Positions 9,586-18,233 of a DNA stretch of 64,000 bases are shown in pieces. The first letter of the stretch is position 1. Every line of letters begins with the position of its first letter. The position numbers and the translations under genes were made by a program. The notes under the pieces were generated by a model. The model was not told the origin of the DNA, did no database searches, and saw only the letters and a list, made by a program, of their open reading frames with translations. This DNA comes from CAYPTB01 sp964413535 (lineage in GTDB: Bacteria; Planctomycetota; UBA1135; GCA-002686595): contig CAYPTB010000040.1 of NCBI GenBank assembly GCA_964413535.1, positions 124,001 through 188,000 of the forward strand, in the 5' to 3' direction.

Positions 9586-10572
9586 ATGTGGCAGGACTTC
9601 CCGCTCTTCCCGAAGAACGCCTCGACGATGGCCGGGGCCATCGACGGGATCTTCCTGTACCTGGTGATCCTGAGCATCTTCTTCGCGCTGCTCATCGCCG
9701 CGCTGATCGTCGTCTTCTCGGTGCGCTACCGCCGCAGGCACGCGAGCGAACGCGGCGCGGACATCCACGGCTCGCTGTCGCTCGAGATCTTCTGGACGGC
9801 CATCCCGCTCGTGCTGGCCTTGACGGCGTTCGGCTTCGGCGCCGTCGTCTACTTCGACGTCAGCAAGCCGCCGGCGGACGCCATGGACATCTACGTGACG
9901 GCCAAGCAGTGGATGTGGAAGCTCCAGCACCCGCAGGGGCAGCGCGAGATCAACGCGCTGCACGTGCCGGTCGGACGGCCGGTGCGGCTCACGATGACGT
10001 CCGAGGACGTCATCCACAGCTTCTACGTCCCCGCGTTCCGCATGAAGCGCGACGTGCTGCCGGGCCGCTACACGGAGACCTGGTTCGAAGCCACTCGAAC
10101 GGGCGAGTACCACCTGTTCTGTGCCGAGTACTGCGGCGCGAAGCACTCCGGGATGATCGGGACCGTCTACGTGCTCGAGCCGAAGGAGTACGAGCAGTGG
10201 CTCTCCGGCGCGCAGGCCGGCGACACGCCCGTCGCGGCGGGCGCGAAGCTCTTCGAGCGCCAGCGCTGCAACACCTGCCACGACGCGCGCTCGGGCTCGC
10301 GCGGGCCGGACCTCGCCGGGCTCTTCGGCAGCGAGGTCGAGCTCGAGGGCGGCGCGCGGGTCGCCTTCGACGAAGCGTACGTGCGCGAGTCGATCCTCAC
10401 GCCCATGGCGAAGATCGCCCGCGGCTACCAGCCCTTGATGCCCACCTACGAAGGCCAGCTCTCGGAGGAGCAGATCCTGCAACTCATCGCCTACCTGAAG
10501 TCGATCGCCGGCGGCGCAAACGCCCCAGGCGCGAACGCAGCGAACGCCGGCGGAGAGGACGGAGCGAAATGA
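9586..10572 (+). CDS. coxB: Cytochrome c oxidase subunit II with fused cytochrome c (caa3 type)
   Basis: The 328-residue protein has two N-terminal transmembrane helices, a CuA domain with CAEYCGAKHSGM (Cys, Cys, His and Met ligands) and the upstream His of DVIHSFYVP. A C-terminal cytochrome c domain carries CNTCH and PLMPTYEGQLS, which supplies the axial Met. The fusion defines a caa3-type oxidase that accepts electrons through its own cytochrome domain, fitting direct transfer from ActA or ActE. The start follows sco by 2 nt and the stop overlaps the coxA ATG. A short Ala/Asn/Gly-rich tail ends the protein. Confidence 0.95.
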   Translation: MWQDFPLFPKNASTMAGAIDGIFLYLVILSIFFALLIAALIVVFSVRYRRRHASERGADIHGSLSLEIFWTAIPLVLALTAFGFGAVVYFDVSKPPADAMDIYVTAKQWMWKLQHPQGQREINALHVPVGRPVRLTMTSEDVIHSFYVPAFRMKRDVLPGRYTETWFEATRTGEYHLFCAEYCGAKHSGMIGTVYVLEPKEYEQWLSGAQAGDTPVAAGAKLFERQRCNTCHDARSGSRGPDLAGLFGSEVELEGGARVAFDEAYVRESILTPMAKIARGYQPLMPTYEGQLSEEQILQLIAYLKSIAGGANAPGANAANAGGEDGAK

Positions 10573-12266
10573 CATCCGCCGCACCGAGTTCCGCGACCCC
10601 CGTTCGCCCGCCGGAGAACTACTTGACCGCCGACTATGGCATCAAGTCGTGGCTCCTCTCGACGGACCACAAGCGCATCGGCCTGCTCTACCTGATCTCG
10701 ATCAGCGTGTTCTTCTTCATCGGCGGCGCGTTCGCCGTGGCGATCCGGATGGAGCTGTTGACGCCCGAGGGCGATCTCTTCGACGCGGAGACCTACAACA
10801 AGCTCTTCACGCAGCACGGGCTGATCATGGTCTTCTTCTTCCTCATCCCGTCGATACCGGCGGTGCTGGGGAACTTCCTGCTGCCGATCATGCTCGGCGC
10901 GAAGGACCTGGCCTTCCCGAGGCTGAACCTGCTCTCGTGGTACGTGTTCATCACGGGCGGGCTCTTCACGCTCTACGCCACGATCACGGGCGGCGTCGAC
11001 ACCGGCTGGACCTTCTACACGCCCTACAGCAGCACCTACGCGAACACGCAGGTGATGACGGTGGCCGTCGGCGTGTTCATCACGGGCTTCTCGTCGATCC
11101 TGACGGGGCTCAACTTCATCGTCACGACGCACAAGATGCGCGCGCCGGGCCTGACCTGGTTCCGGCTGCCGCTGTTCGTCTGGGCGCACTACGCGACGAG
11201 CCTGATCATGGTGCTCGGGACGCCTGTGCTCGCCATCACGGTGCTCCTGGTGGGCCTCGAGCGCGGCTTCGGGATCGGCATCTTCGACCCGAAGCTCGGC
11301 GGCGATCCGCTGCTCTTCCAGCACCTGTTCTGGTTCTACAGCCACCCGGCCGTCTACATCATGATCCTGCCCGGCATGGGCGTGATCAGCGAGGTCATCG
11401 CCTGCTTCGCTCGCAAGCGCGTCTTCGGCTATGGCTTCGTCGCCTTCTCGTCCCTCGCGATCGCCGTCTTCGGCTTCCTCGTGTGGGGCCACCACATGTT
11501 CACGAGCGGCCAGTCGGTCTACGCCGGGCTCGTGTTCTCGTTCCTGTCGATGGTGGTGGCCATCCCCTCCGCCGTGAAGGTTTTCAACTGGGTCGCGACG
11601 CTGCACCAGGGCTCGATCTCGTTCGAGACCCCGATGCTCTACGCGCTCGGCTTCATCGGGCTCTTCACGATCGGCGGTCTGACCGGGCTCTTCCTCGCGA
11701 CGCTCGCCGTCGACGTGCACGTCCACGACACCTACTTCGTCGTCGCGCACTTCCACTACGTCATGGTCGGCGGGATGCTCATGGCGTATCTGGCCGGCAT
11801 CCACTTCTGGTGGCCGAAGATGACGGGGCGCATGTACCCGGAGCTCATCGCGAAGTTCGCGGCGGTCATCATCTTCGTGGGCTTCAACCTGACGTTCTTC
11901 CCGCAGTTCCTGCTCGGCTACCTCGGGATGCCGCGCCGCTACCACGCCTACCCCGACGAGTTCCAGGTGCTGAACGTCATGTCGACGGCCGGCGCGTCGA
12001 TCCTCGGCTTCGGCTACTTGATCCCCATGGGCTACCTCGTGTGGTCGCTGTGGTGGGGCAAGGTCGCGAGCGCGAACCCCTGGCGCGCGAAGGGGCTCGA
12101 GTGGAACGTCCCGTCGCCGCCGCCGACGTTCAACTTCGACGCGATGCCGGTCGTCACGGAGGAGGCCTACGCCTACGCGACCGACGCGAGCTTCGTGGAG
12201 TCGGCGGCGTCGCGCGCTCGGTCGCGCTCGGACGAGCAAGAGGTCGGCGCGGGAGGGCAACGCTGA
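10569..12266 (+). CDS. coxA: Cytochrome c oxidase subunit I, A2-type heme-copper oxidase
   Basis: The 565-residue protein carries the full heme-copper oxidase signature: a histidine early in helix II (TQHGLIMVFFF), FWFYSHPAVYIMILPGMGV with the CuB His and cross-linked Tyr, the CuB pair in WGHHMFTSGQ, and the heme histidines in YFVVAHFHYVMVGG. In helix VI the usual GHPEV is YSHPAV. Loss of that Glu with gain of Tyr-Ser marks subfamily A2, as described for the Rhodothermus caa3 enzyme. It reduces O2 to water and pumps protons. No heme A synthesis genes lie nearby. Confidence 0.96.
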   Translation: MTSAAPSSATPVRPPENYLTADYGIKSWLLSTDHKRIGLLYLISISVFFFIGGAFAVAIRMELLTPEGDLFDAETYNKLFTQHGLIMVFFFLIPSIPAVLGNFLLPIMLGAKDLAFPRLNLLSWYVFITGGLFTLYATITGGVDTGWTFYTPYSSTYANTQVMTVAVGVFITGFSSILTGLNFIVTTHKMRAPGLTWFRLPLFVWAHYATSLIMVLGTPVLAITVLLVGLERGFGIGIFDPKLGGDPLLFQHLFWFYSHPAVYIMILPGMGVISEVIACFARKRVFGYGFVAFSSLAIAVFGFLVWGHHMFTSGQSVYAGLVFSFLSMVVAIPSAVKVFNWVATLHQGSISFETPMLYALGFIGLFTIGGLTGLFLATLAVDVHVHDTYFVVAHFHYVMVGGMLMAYLAGIHFWWPKMTGRMYPELIAKFAAVIIFVGFNLTFFPQFLLGYLGMPRRYHAYPDEFQVLNVMSTAGASILGFGYLIPMGYLVWSLWWGKVASANPWRAKGLEWNVPSPPPTFNFDAMPVVTEEAYAYATDASFVESAASRARSRSDEQEVGAGGQR

Positions 12267-12268
12267 CC

Positions 12269-12964
12269 ATGGCGACCTCCCATCCGCCCACGCTCGCGCA
12301 CCACTTCGAGGACATCGAGCAGCAGAAGGACTCCGCCACGCTCGGCATGTGGGCCTTCCTCGCGACCGAGGTGATGTTCTTCGGCGGCATGTTCACGGCC
12401 TACGCCGTCTACCGCTGGCGCTACCCGGAGGCGTGGCTCGCGGGCAGCACGACGCTCGACGTGGCGCTCGGCGGCCTCAACACCGCGATACTGATCGGCT
12501 CGAGCCTGACGGTCGTCCTCGCCATCGCGAGCGCGCAGCGCGGCAACCGGCGCGGCGAGTCACGCGAGCACTCGCCCGGCGATTCGCGCGGGTACTCGCG
12601 CGGCATCGTCCGCTGGCTGCTCGCGACGATCGGCCTCGGCTGCGCGTTCCTGGTGGTGAAGGCCTTCGAGTACGCGCACAAGTTCCACGAGCACCTGGTG
12701 CCCGGCGCGCACTTCACCGACCGTTTCGAGCACGCGCAGACCGAGCTCTTCTTCGGCCTCTACTTCGCGATGACCGGCATGCACGCGCTGCACATGGTGA
12801 TCGGCATCGGTCTGTTCCTCGTGCTCATCGCGATGGCGCGCCGCGGCCGCTTCACCCCCGAGCACCACACGTGGCTCGAGGCCTGCGGCCTCTACTGGCA
12901 CTTCGTCGACATCGTGTGGATCTTCCTCTTCCCGCTGCTCTACCTGCTCGGGAGGCACCCGTGA
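12269..12964 (+). CDS. coxC: Cytochrome c oxidase subunit III
   Basis: The 231-residue protein has five hydrophobic segments and family motifs: WAFLATEVMFFGGMFTAY near residue 30, FFGLYFAMTGMHALHM near 155-170, and WHFVDIVWIFLFPLLYL at the end. A hydrophilic Ser/Arg/Gly-rich insert (about residues 91-112, DNA 12541-12605) with internally repetitive sequence sits in the loop after the second helix, where I would expect a short connection. It starts 2 nt after coxA and overlaps coxD by 4 nt. Confidence 0.93.
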   Translation: MATSHPPTLAHHFEDIEQQKDSATLGMWAFLATEVMFFGGMFTAYAVYRWRYPEAWLAGSTTLDVALGGLNTAILIGSSLTVVLAIASAQRGNRRGESREHSPGDSRGYSRGIVRWLLATIGLGCAFLVVKAFEYAHKFHEHLVPGAHFTDRFEHAQTELFFGLYFAMTGMHALHMVIGIGLFLVLIAMARRGRFTPEHHTWLEACGLYWHFVDIVWIFLFPLLYLLGRHP

Positions 12965-13263
12965 GCGACCACCCCGTCGTCCCGCTCGCGCTCTACTACC
13001 GAGTGTTCGGCACCCTGCTCGTCCTCACCGCCATCACCGTCGTCGCCGCCTACTTCGACTTCGGCGCGCTGAACACCGTCGTGGCGCTCACGATCGCCGT
13101 CGTGAAGGGCACGCTCGTCCTCCTCTACTTCATGCACGTGCGCTGGAGCGGCAAGCTCGTCTGGGTCTTCGCCGCCGCCGGCTTCCTGTGGCTCGTGATC
13201 CTGTTGGCCATGACCTTCGGCGACGTGGTCTCGCGCGACTGGATCCCCGAGCCGCCTATGTGA
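12961..13263 (+). CDS. coxD: Cytochrome c oxidase subunit IV (small caa3 subunit)
   Basis: The 100-residue protein has three hydrophobic helices and the motif VKGTLVLLYFMHVRWSGKL typical of the short bacterial subunit IV family. It starts at GTG overlapping the coxC stop (GTGA) and is the last gene of the respiratory operon. It is a structural subunit without cofactors. Confidence 0.88.
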   Translation: MSDHPVVPLALYYRVFGTLLVLTAITVVAAYFDFGALNTVVALTIAVVKGTLVLLYFMHVRWSGKLVWVFAAAGFLWLVILLAMTFGDVVSRDWIPEPPM

Positions 13264-13437
13264 GGCGCGGCGTCGACGCCGGGACGCCAACAGTCGATTG
13301 GCTGCCGAACGGTGTCGCGGAGAACGCGGGTCCCTGTCTCGACGATTCCTGACGATTGGACGCCCTCGTCGATCAAGGGCAAGGGTCGAGGGGGCGTGAT
13401 GCGGCGACGCGGGGGGGCCGCGAATGGGAGCAGGTTC

Positions 13438-13450
13438 TATCCTGGGGACC
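13438..13450 (+). promoter_or_regulatory. -10 element 7 nt before the start codon (putative leaderless promoter)
   Basis: TATCCT at 13438-13443 is followed by GGGGACC and then ATG at 13451. The same hexamer and spacing recur before the paralogue at 18234. No Shine-Dalgarno sequence is present, and transcription would begin at or next to the A of the ATG. There is no clear -35. Confidence 0.6.
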
Positions 13451-16400
13451 ATGTTCGCCCCGCCCGTTCTCGGCCTGTGTCTTTTTCTCCCCGGCCAGGA
13501 TCCGGCGCCTGCGATCGAACCCGCCGCACCGCTGACCGACCTCGACGTCGGCGCACTCGCGTCTTCGCCCTTCGACCGCGTCGTCGCGATCGCGCTCTCG
13601 GCGGCGGATCCGACTCTCTCGGGTCATGGCCCCTGTCGGTGGATCGACTACGTCGCCGAGTTCTCCGGCGCGCTGCACGTGTGGACGAAGGTCGAGGGAG
13701 CACTCGACACGTTCCTGCGCATCGAGGACGACGCGGGGACTCTCCTGGTCGAGGACGACGACTCGGGCGGCACGCCGAACCCGTACGTGATGCTAGAGGT
13801 CGAGCGAGGAAATGGGCTCGCTATTGCCGTCTCGGCATCTCAAGCGGGAGCGGGAGGGAGAGTAGACGTTCATCTCGTGGCCGCGCCGGAAACGGAGAGC
13901 ACGCGCGCAGAGGCTCTGCTTGCGGAGCAGGAGCTTGCCGAGATCGTGAAGCTGCGCGTGGCCGGTGATCTGTCGAACGCCAGGGCGAGGGCCGTCGCCT
14001 TGGTCGAGCACCTCCCGCGCGTGGAGGGCGGATCCGTTAGCGAGCTCGTGGCACAGCAGGCTTGGCTAGTGGGCTTCGAAACGCATGCCCTTGCCCTGCT
14101 TCGGCCAACGGAGAGGGTTTGGCGCACGTCCTTGTTGCACTGTTTGCGCACGCTGCCCCTCGATCACCCCGACCTACAGCGAGTGCGGCTGAACCTCGCT
14201 GCAACCATCAAACTTCTAGGTGACCGCATCGGAGCGCGCGTGCTGGAGGAGGAGGTGCTCGAAGTTTTCTCGCGAACTCTGCCCGCCGACCACATGCATC
14301 TTCAGTTGGTGCGACTGAACCTAGCCACAACTGTCAAGGACTTGGACGTCCCCCGCGCGCGCGCGCTGGAGGAAGTCGTGCTCGAGGTCTTCTCACGCAC
14401 GCTCCCTCGGGACCATCCCGACCTCCAGATGGCGCGGGGAAACCTCGCCTCTTCGTTGAAACTTCAGGGCCACCTTGCCGACGCGCGTGCCCTCATGGAA
14501 GCCGTAGTCGAGGTCTACTCTCGCACGCTGACCGAGGACCACCCCGATCTCCAGAGGGCACGGGGGAATCTCGCCGACACGATGAGGGCGCTAGGTGACC
14601 TTGCTGGCGCGCGCGCGCTTCAGGGGGCGGTACTCGAAGTCTTCTCTCGTACGCTGCCTGAGGATCACCCCGATCTCCAGAGGGCACGCCAGGCCCTCGC
14701 ACTCACCATCAGGGACATGGGTGACCTTGCTGGCGCGCGCGCTCTCTTCGAGCGGGTGCTCGAGGTCGATTCGCGCTCACTACCCGACGACCATCCCAAT
14801 CTCCAAGCGGCGCGGGAGTACCTCGCCATCACGAGCTACAAACTTGGCGATCTCGCTGAAGCGCGTGTGCTTCAGGAGATGGTGCTCGAGGTCCGCGCGC
14901 GCACGATGCCCGCCGACCATCCCGAGCTCCAGACGGCTCGACTGAACCTCGCCCTCACCATCAAGGACATGGGAGACCTCGCCGGGGCGCGCGCGCTCGA
15001 AGAGGCGGTGCTCGAGGTCTCTTCGCGCTTGCTGCCAGACGACCACCCCGACCTCCAAACGGCGCGACTGAACCTCGCCGGCACGATCTCAGCGCTTGGC
15101 GACCTCGCTGGTGCGCGTACTCTCGAAGAGCAGGTGCTCGAGGTCTTTTCGCGCACAATGCCCGCCGACCACCCCTACCTCCAAGCGGCGCGACTGAACC
15201 TCGCCATCACGATCAAGACCCTGGGCGACCTCGCCGGAGCACGCGAGCTCCAGGAACAAGTGCTCGAGGTCTGGTCGCGAACGCTCCCCGCCGACCACCC
15301 CGACCTCCAGAAGGCACGACAGAGTCTCGCCCTCACGATCAGGGACCTGGGCGACCTCGCCGGAGCACGCGAGCTCCAGGAACAGGTGCTCGAGGTCCGC
15401 TCGCGCACGCTGCCCGCCGACCACCCCGAGCTCCAGAAGGCGCGGCTGAACCTCGCCAGCACAATGCATGCGCTTGGCAACCTCGACGGCGCGCGCGCGC
15501 TCGCGGAGACAGCGCTCGAGGTCTTTTCGCGCACGCTGCCGGAGGAGCACCTCGACCTCCAGAAGGCGCGGCAAGACTTGGCCCTCATGATGTTCACGAT
15601 CGGAGACCTCGCTGGCGCACGGGTGCTGTTGGAGCAGGTGCTCAAGGTCAGTTCGCGCACTTTGCCCGCCGACCACCCTGACCTCCAAACGGCGCGGGGC
15701 AACCTCGCCCTGACGATCAAAGCGCTCGGCGACCTCGGCGGTGCGCGCGCTCTGGAGGAGCAGGTGCTCGAGGTCTTTTCGCGCACAATGCCCGCCGACC
15801 ACCCCGACACACAGGCAGTGCGGCTGAACTTCGCCGGCACGTTGAAAGCCCTGGGCGACCTCTCAGGCGCACGCGCTCTCTGCGAGCAGGTGCTCGAGGT
15901 CCGCTCGCGCACGCTGCCCGCCGAACACCCCGACCTCCTGGCGACGCGCGGGAACCTCGCCGCCACGATGTACGCGCTCGGGGACTACGGCGGGGCACGC
16001 GCGCTGTTCGAGGAGGTGCTCGAGGTCCGCTCGCGCACGTTGCCCGCATACCACCCCGACCTCCAAGGAGCGCGATTGAGCCTCGCCGCCACGATGAGCG
16101 CGCTGGGCGACCAGGCCGGCGCGCGGGCACTCGAGGAGGCGGTACTCGAGGTCTTCGCTCTCACGCGCCCCGTCGATCACCCCGACTTTCAGATGGCGCG
16201 GGCGAACCTCGCCCTCACGCTCGCCCGAGAGCGCACGAGTTCGAAAGGAGGGGAGGGGGAGCGACTGGAAGGTCGAGAGGTGTTCGCGAGAGTGACCGGC
16301 GACTTCACCCGCTCGCTCGCGCGCTCGGCGCGCGAAGCGCTGCTTTCGGGCTCCAGTCGTGAGGCCGAGGAGCGTTGCGTGAACCTGTCGAAGGACATCG

Positions 16401-18109
16401 GCCGCGCGCTCTCGTTCGCCGAGGGCCTGAGTGTGTTCGGGCGGAACGAGGAGCTCGAGCGCGAGGCGTTTCTATCCTCGGAGGACACGCGCGGAGCGCC
16501 CCTAGCATCGGCGAGCCTCGCGCGTCGAGCGGCCGCGCACCCGCGTCATGCCGAACTGCGCGAAGAGATCCATTCGGCGAGCGTGGAGCTTGCACGCTTG
16601 GCGCAGGGTGGAGCAAGCGCAGACGAGTTCGACCGCGCGCGTTCGCGGCGCGATATGGCCGAGCGCGAGCTCGTGGGACTTGCGAAGGAGATGCTGGGTG
16701 AGGTAGAGAGGATGCTGGGGCTTGAGCTCGCGCCGCTGTCCGGAGACCTGGCGAACGGCGATGTCTTTGTCGGGTATCGCCGCTACGAGTGTTTCCGTGT
16801 CGAAGCTGACGGCAAGGACAGCTCCACCGAGAGCCTGTGTGCGTTCGTCCTGCGCTCCGGCAAGCGACTTCATCGGATCGAGTTCGGGCCGATCGAGCCG
16901 ATCGAGGAGGCGGTCGAGGCTTGGCGTACTGCGGTCGGCGTTGGAGCAGCGGACTCCGCGCGTGGAGTCGGTGTCGAGCCTGCAACGATCATGGATCTCG
17001 GCGCGGCCGGAGACCGGTTGCGACGCATGGTGCTCGATCCGCTGGCGGATCACCTCGAAGGCGCGGAGCGGATCGTGGTTGCCCTCGACGACGTCTTGCA
17101 CCTGGTTCCGCTGGCTGCGTTGCCGGCGGGCGGTGCATGGGGCACGGCTACACCTTCGAGCAACGTCGACCCGTCTCGGCTCGTCGGCGACGTCGTGCGC
17201 ATCGAGATACGGACGAGCATCATGGAACTCCTCGGGCGAGGGCCAAGGCCACTCACCGGCGACTTAGTCGTCGTCGGCGGCGTGGACTACGAGGGGAGGG
17301 CTACCTCGCAGGCGAGGGTCGCCTTGGCAGCGATCACGAGTGCCCCGAACGCCCCCCGCGGAGCGGGCCTCCTGCGCGATACCCCTTGGGGAACCGGTTT
17401 CACTCCACTCGAGGCGACGGGTGAGGAAGCGCGAGGGATCGCGGCGTTGATGCAGGCATCCCTCGTGGAAGTCGGCGGCATCGAGTTGCTCGAGGGCGCA
17501 CACGCCACGCGCGAGAGTCTCGTCGCGCTCGCGCCCAGGGCGCGCTTCCTGCACATCGCCACGCATGGTTGGTTCGCGCCCGAATCGATTCGATCGATGC
17601 TCGATCCCGAGCCGCTCGAGGGAAAGACTGGCTTCGGCCTGCGCATGGACACCGCGGAGCGCGTGAAGGGCATGGCGCCGATGCTGCTCTGTGGGCTCGC
17701 GCTCGCCGGTGCGAATCTCCCCGAGAACGAGCTCGGCCGAGCCCCTGGGTTGATGACGGCGGAGGAGATCTCGACGCTCGATCTTTCGAACTGCGAGCTC
17801 GCGGTGCTGTCGGCTTGCGACACGAACGTCGGCGAGCGTAGGGCGGGCCAAGGCGTCGCGAGTTTGCAGCGCGCGCTGCACATGGCGGGTGCGCGCAGCG
17901 TGATCACGTCCCTGTGGAAGGTGCCCGACGAGGCGACGAAGGAGCTGATGCTCGACTTCTACCGGCGCATCTGGGTGCTGTACGAGCCCAAACACGAGGC
18001 GCTGTGGGCGGCGAAGAAGAAACTGCGCGACGCCGTGGACGAGCGAGGCGAGCCGAAGTACACGACGCGCGACTGGGCCGCGTGGGTGTTGACAGGCCAG
18101 CAGGACTAG
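13451..18109 (+). CDS. Secreted PPC-TPR-CHAT caspase-like protein, paralogue 1
   Basis: The 1552-residue product has a signal-type N-terminus (MFAPPVLGLCLFLPGQDPAPA), a PPC-like beta-sandwich domain (about residues 35-140, with DTFLRIEDDAG and DDDSGG), and about 16 kinesin-light-chain-type TPRs of 42 residues (roughly 234-925). A linker of about 200 residues leads to a C-terminal CHAT domain. The caspase-like dyad is visible as His1372 in IATHGWFAPESIRS and Cys1456 in LSACDTNVGERRAGQG. CHAT domains are clan CD peptidases; the substrate is unknown. The start at 13451 is preferred over in-frame ATG 13424 because it matches paralogue 2 in both protein and upstream DNA. It is first of three tandem copies. 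Confidence 0.85.
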   Translation: MFAPPVLGLCLFLPGQDPAPAIEPAAPLTDLDVGALASSPFDRVVAIALSAADPTLSGHGPCRWIDYVAEFSGALHVWTKVEGALDTFLRIEDDAGTLLVEDDDSGGTPNPYVMLEVERGNGLAIAVSASQAGAGGRVDVHLVAAPETESTRAEALLAEQELAEIVKLRVAGDLSNARARAVALVEHLPRVEGGSVSELVAQQAWLVGFETHALALLRPTERVWRTSLLHCLRTLPLDHPDLQRVRLNLAATIKLLGDRIGARVLEEEVLEVFSRTLPADHMHLQLVRLNLATTVKDLDVPRARALEEVVLEVFSRTLPRDHPDLQMARGNLASSLKLQGHLADARALMEAVVEVYSRTLTEDHPDLQRARGNLADTMRALGDLAGARALQGAVLEVFSRTLPEDHPDLQRARQALALTIRDMGDLAGARALFERVLEVDSRSLPDDHPNLQAAREYLAITSYKLGDLAEARVLQEMVLEVRARTMPADHPELQTARLNLALTIKDMGDLAGARALEEAVLEVSSRLLPDDHPDLQTARLNLAGTISALGDLAGARTLEEQVLEVFSRTMPADHPYLQAARLNLAITIKTLGDLAGARELQEQVLEVWSRTLPADHPDLQKARQSLALTIRDLGDLAGARELQEQVLEVRSRTLPADHPELQKARLNLASTMHALGNLDGARALAETALEVFSRTLPEEHLDLQKARQDLALMMFTIGDLAGARVLLEQVLKVSSRTLPADHPDLQTARGNLALTIKALGDLGGARALEEQVLEVFSRTMPADHPDTQAVRLNFAGTLKALGDLSGARALCEQVLEVRSRTLPAEHPDLLATRGNLAATMYALGDYGGARALFEEVLEVRSRTLPAYHPDLQGARLSLAATMSALGDQAGARALEEAVLEVFALTRPVDHPDFQMARANLALTLARERTSSKGGEGERLEGREVFARVTGDFTRSLARSAREALLSGSSREAEERCVNLSKDIGRALSFAEGLSVFGRNEELEREAFLSSEDTRGAPLASASLARRAAAHPRHAELREEIHSASVELARLAQGGASADEFDRARSRRDMAERELVGLAKEMLGEVERMLGLELAPLSGDLANGDVFVGYRRYECFRVEADGKDSSTESLCAFVLRSGKRLHRIEFGPIEPIEEAVEAWRTAVGVGAADSARGVGVEPATIMDLGAAGDRLRRMVLDPLADHLEGAERIVVALDDVLHLVPLAALPAGGAWGTATPSSNVDPSRLVGDVVRIEIRTSIMELLGRGPRPLTGDLVVVGGVDYEGRATSQARVALAAITSAPNAPRGAGLLRDTPWGTGFTPLEATGEEARGIAALMQASLVEVGGIELLEGAHATRESLVALAPRARFLHIATHGWFAPESIRSMLDPEPLEGKTGFGLRMDTAERVKGMAPMLLCGLALAGANLPENELGRAPGLMTAEEISTLDLSNCELAVLSACDTNVGERRAGQGVASLQRALHMAGARSVITSLWKVPDEATKELMLDFYRRIWVLYEPKHEALWAAKKKLRDAVDERGEPKYTTRDWAAWVLTGQQD
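14150..16230 (+). repeat. 126-bp tandem repeats encoding TPR units (about 16.5 copies)
   Basis: Each unit encodes about 42 residues of the form TLPADHPDLQxARxNLA, then xTIKALGDLAGARALEE and QVLEVxSR. Unit 2 is one residue short. Units are diverged but clearly homologous at DNA level, especially around 15110-15440 and 15660-15960. The final copy is partial and runs into the linker. Confidence 0.9.
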
Positions 18110-18220
18110 GACCGAACCCACGCGCAGTGAGCACGCGGGCTCCACCTTGGCTCGAGGGCGAGCTCGTCGATCACCGGACGAGGCCGAGATTCGTGGGATG
18201 GTGTGAGTCGGAGCACTTCC

Positions 18221-18233
18221 TATCCTGGGAGCC
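18221..18233 (+). promoter_or_regulatory. -10 element 7 nt before the start codon (putative leaderless promoter)
   Basis: TATCCT at 18221-18226, then GGGAGCC, then ATG at 18234. The block CTATCCTGGG-purine is shared with the promoter of the first CHAT gene although the remaining intergenic DNA differs, so the element appears conserved by function or was duplicated with the gene. Confidence 0.6.

Noticed and set aside
13264..13437. Small gene between the oxidase operon and the first CHAT gene
   Set aside because: No frame has a plausible start and coding composition. The short inverted repeat GGCGTC/GACGCC near 13269 is too short to call a terminator with confidence.
14150..16230. CRISPR-like or satellite array
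   Set aside because: The 126-bp repeats are in frame, encode TPR units and have no spacers between them.
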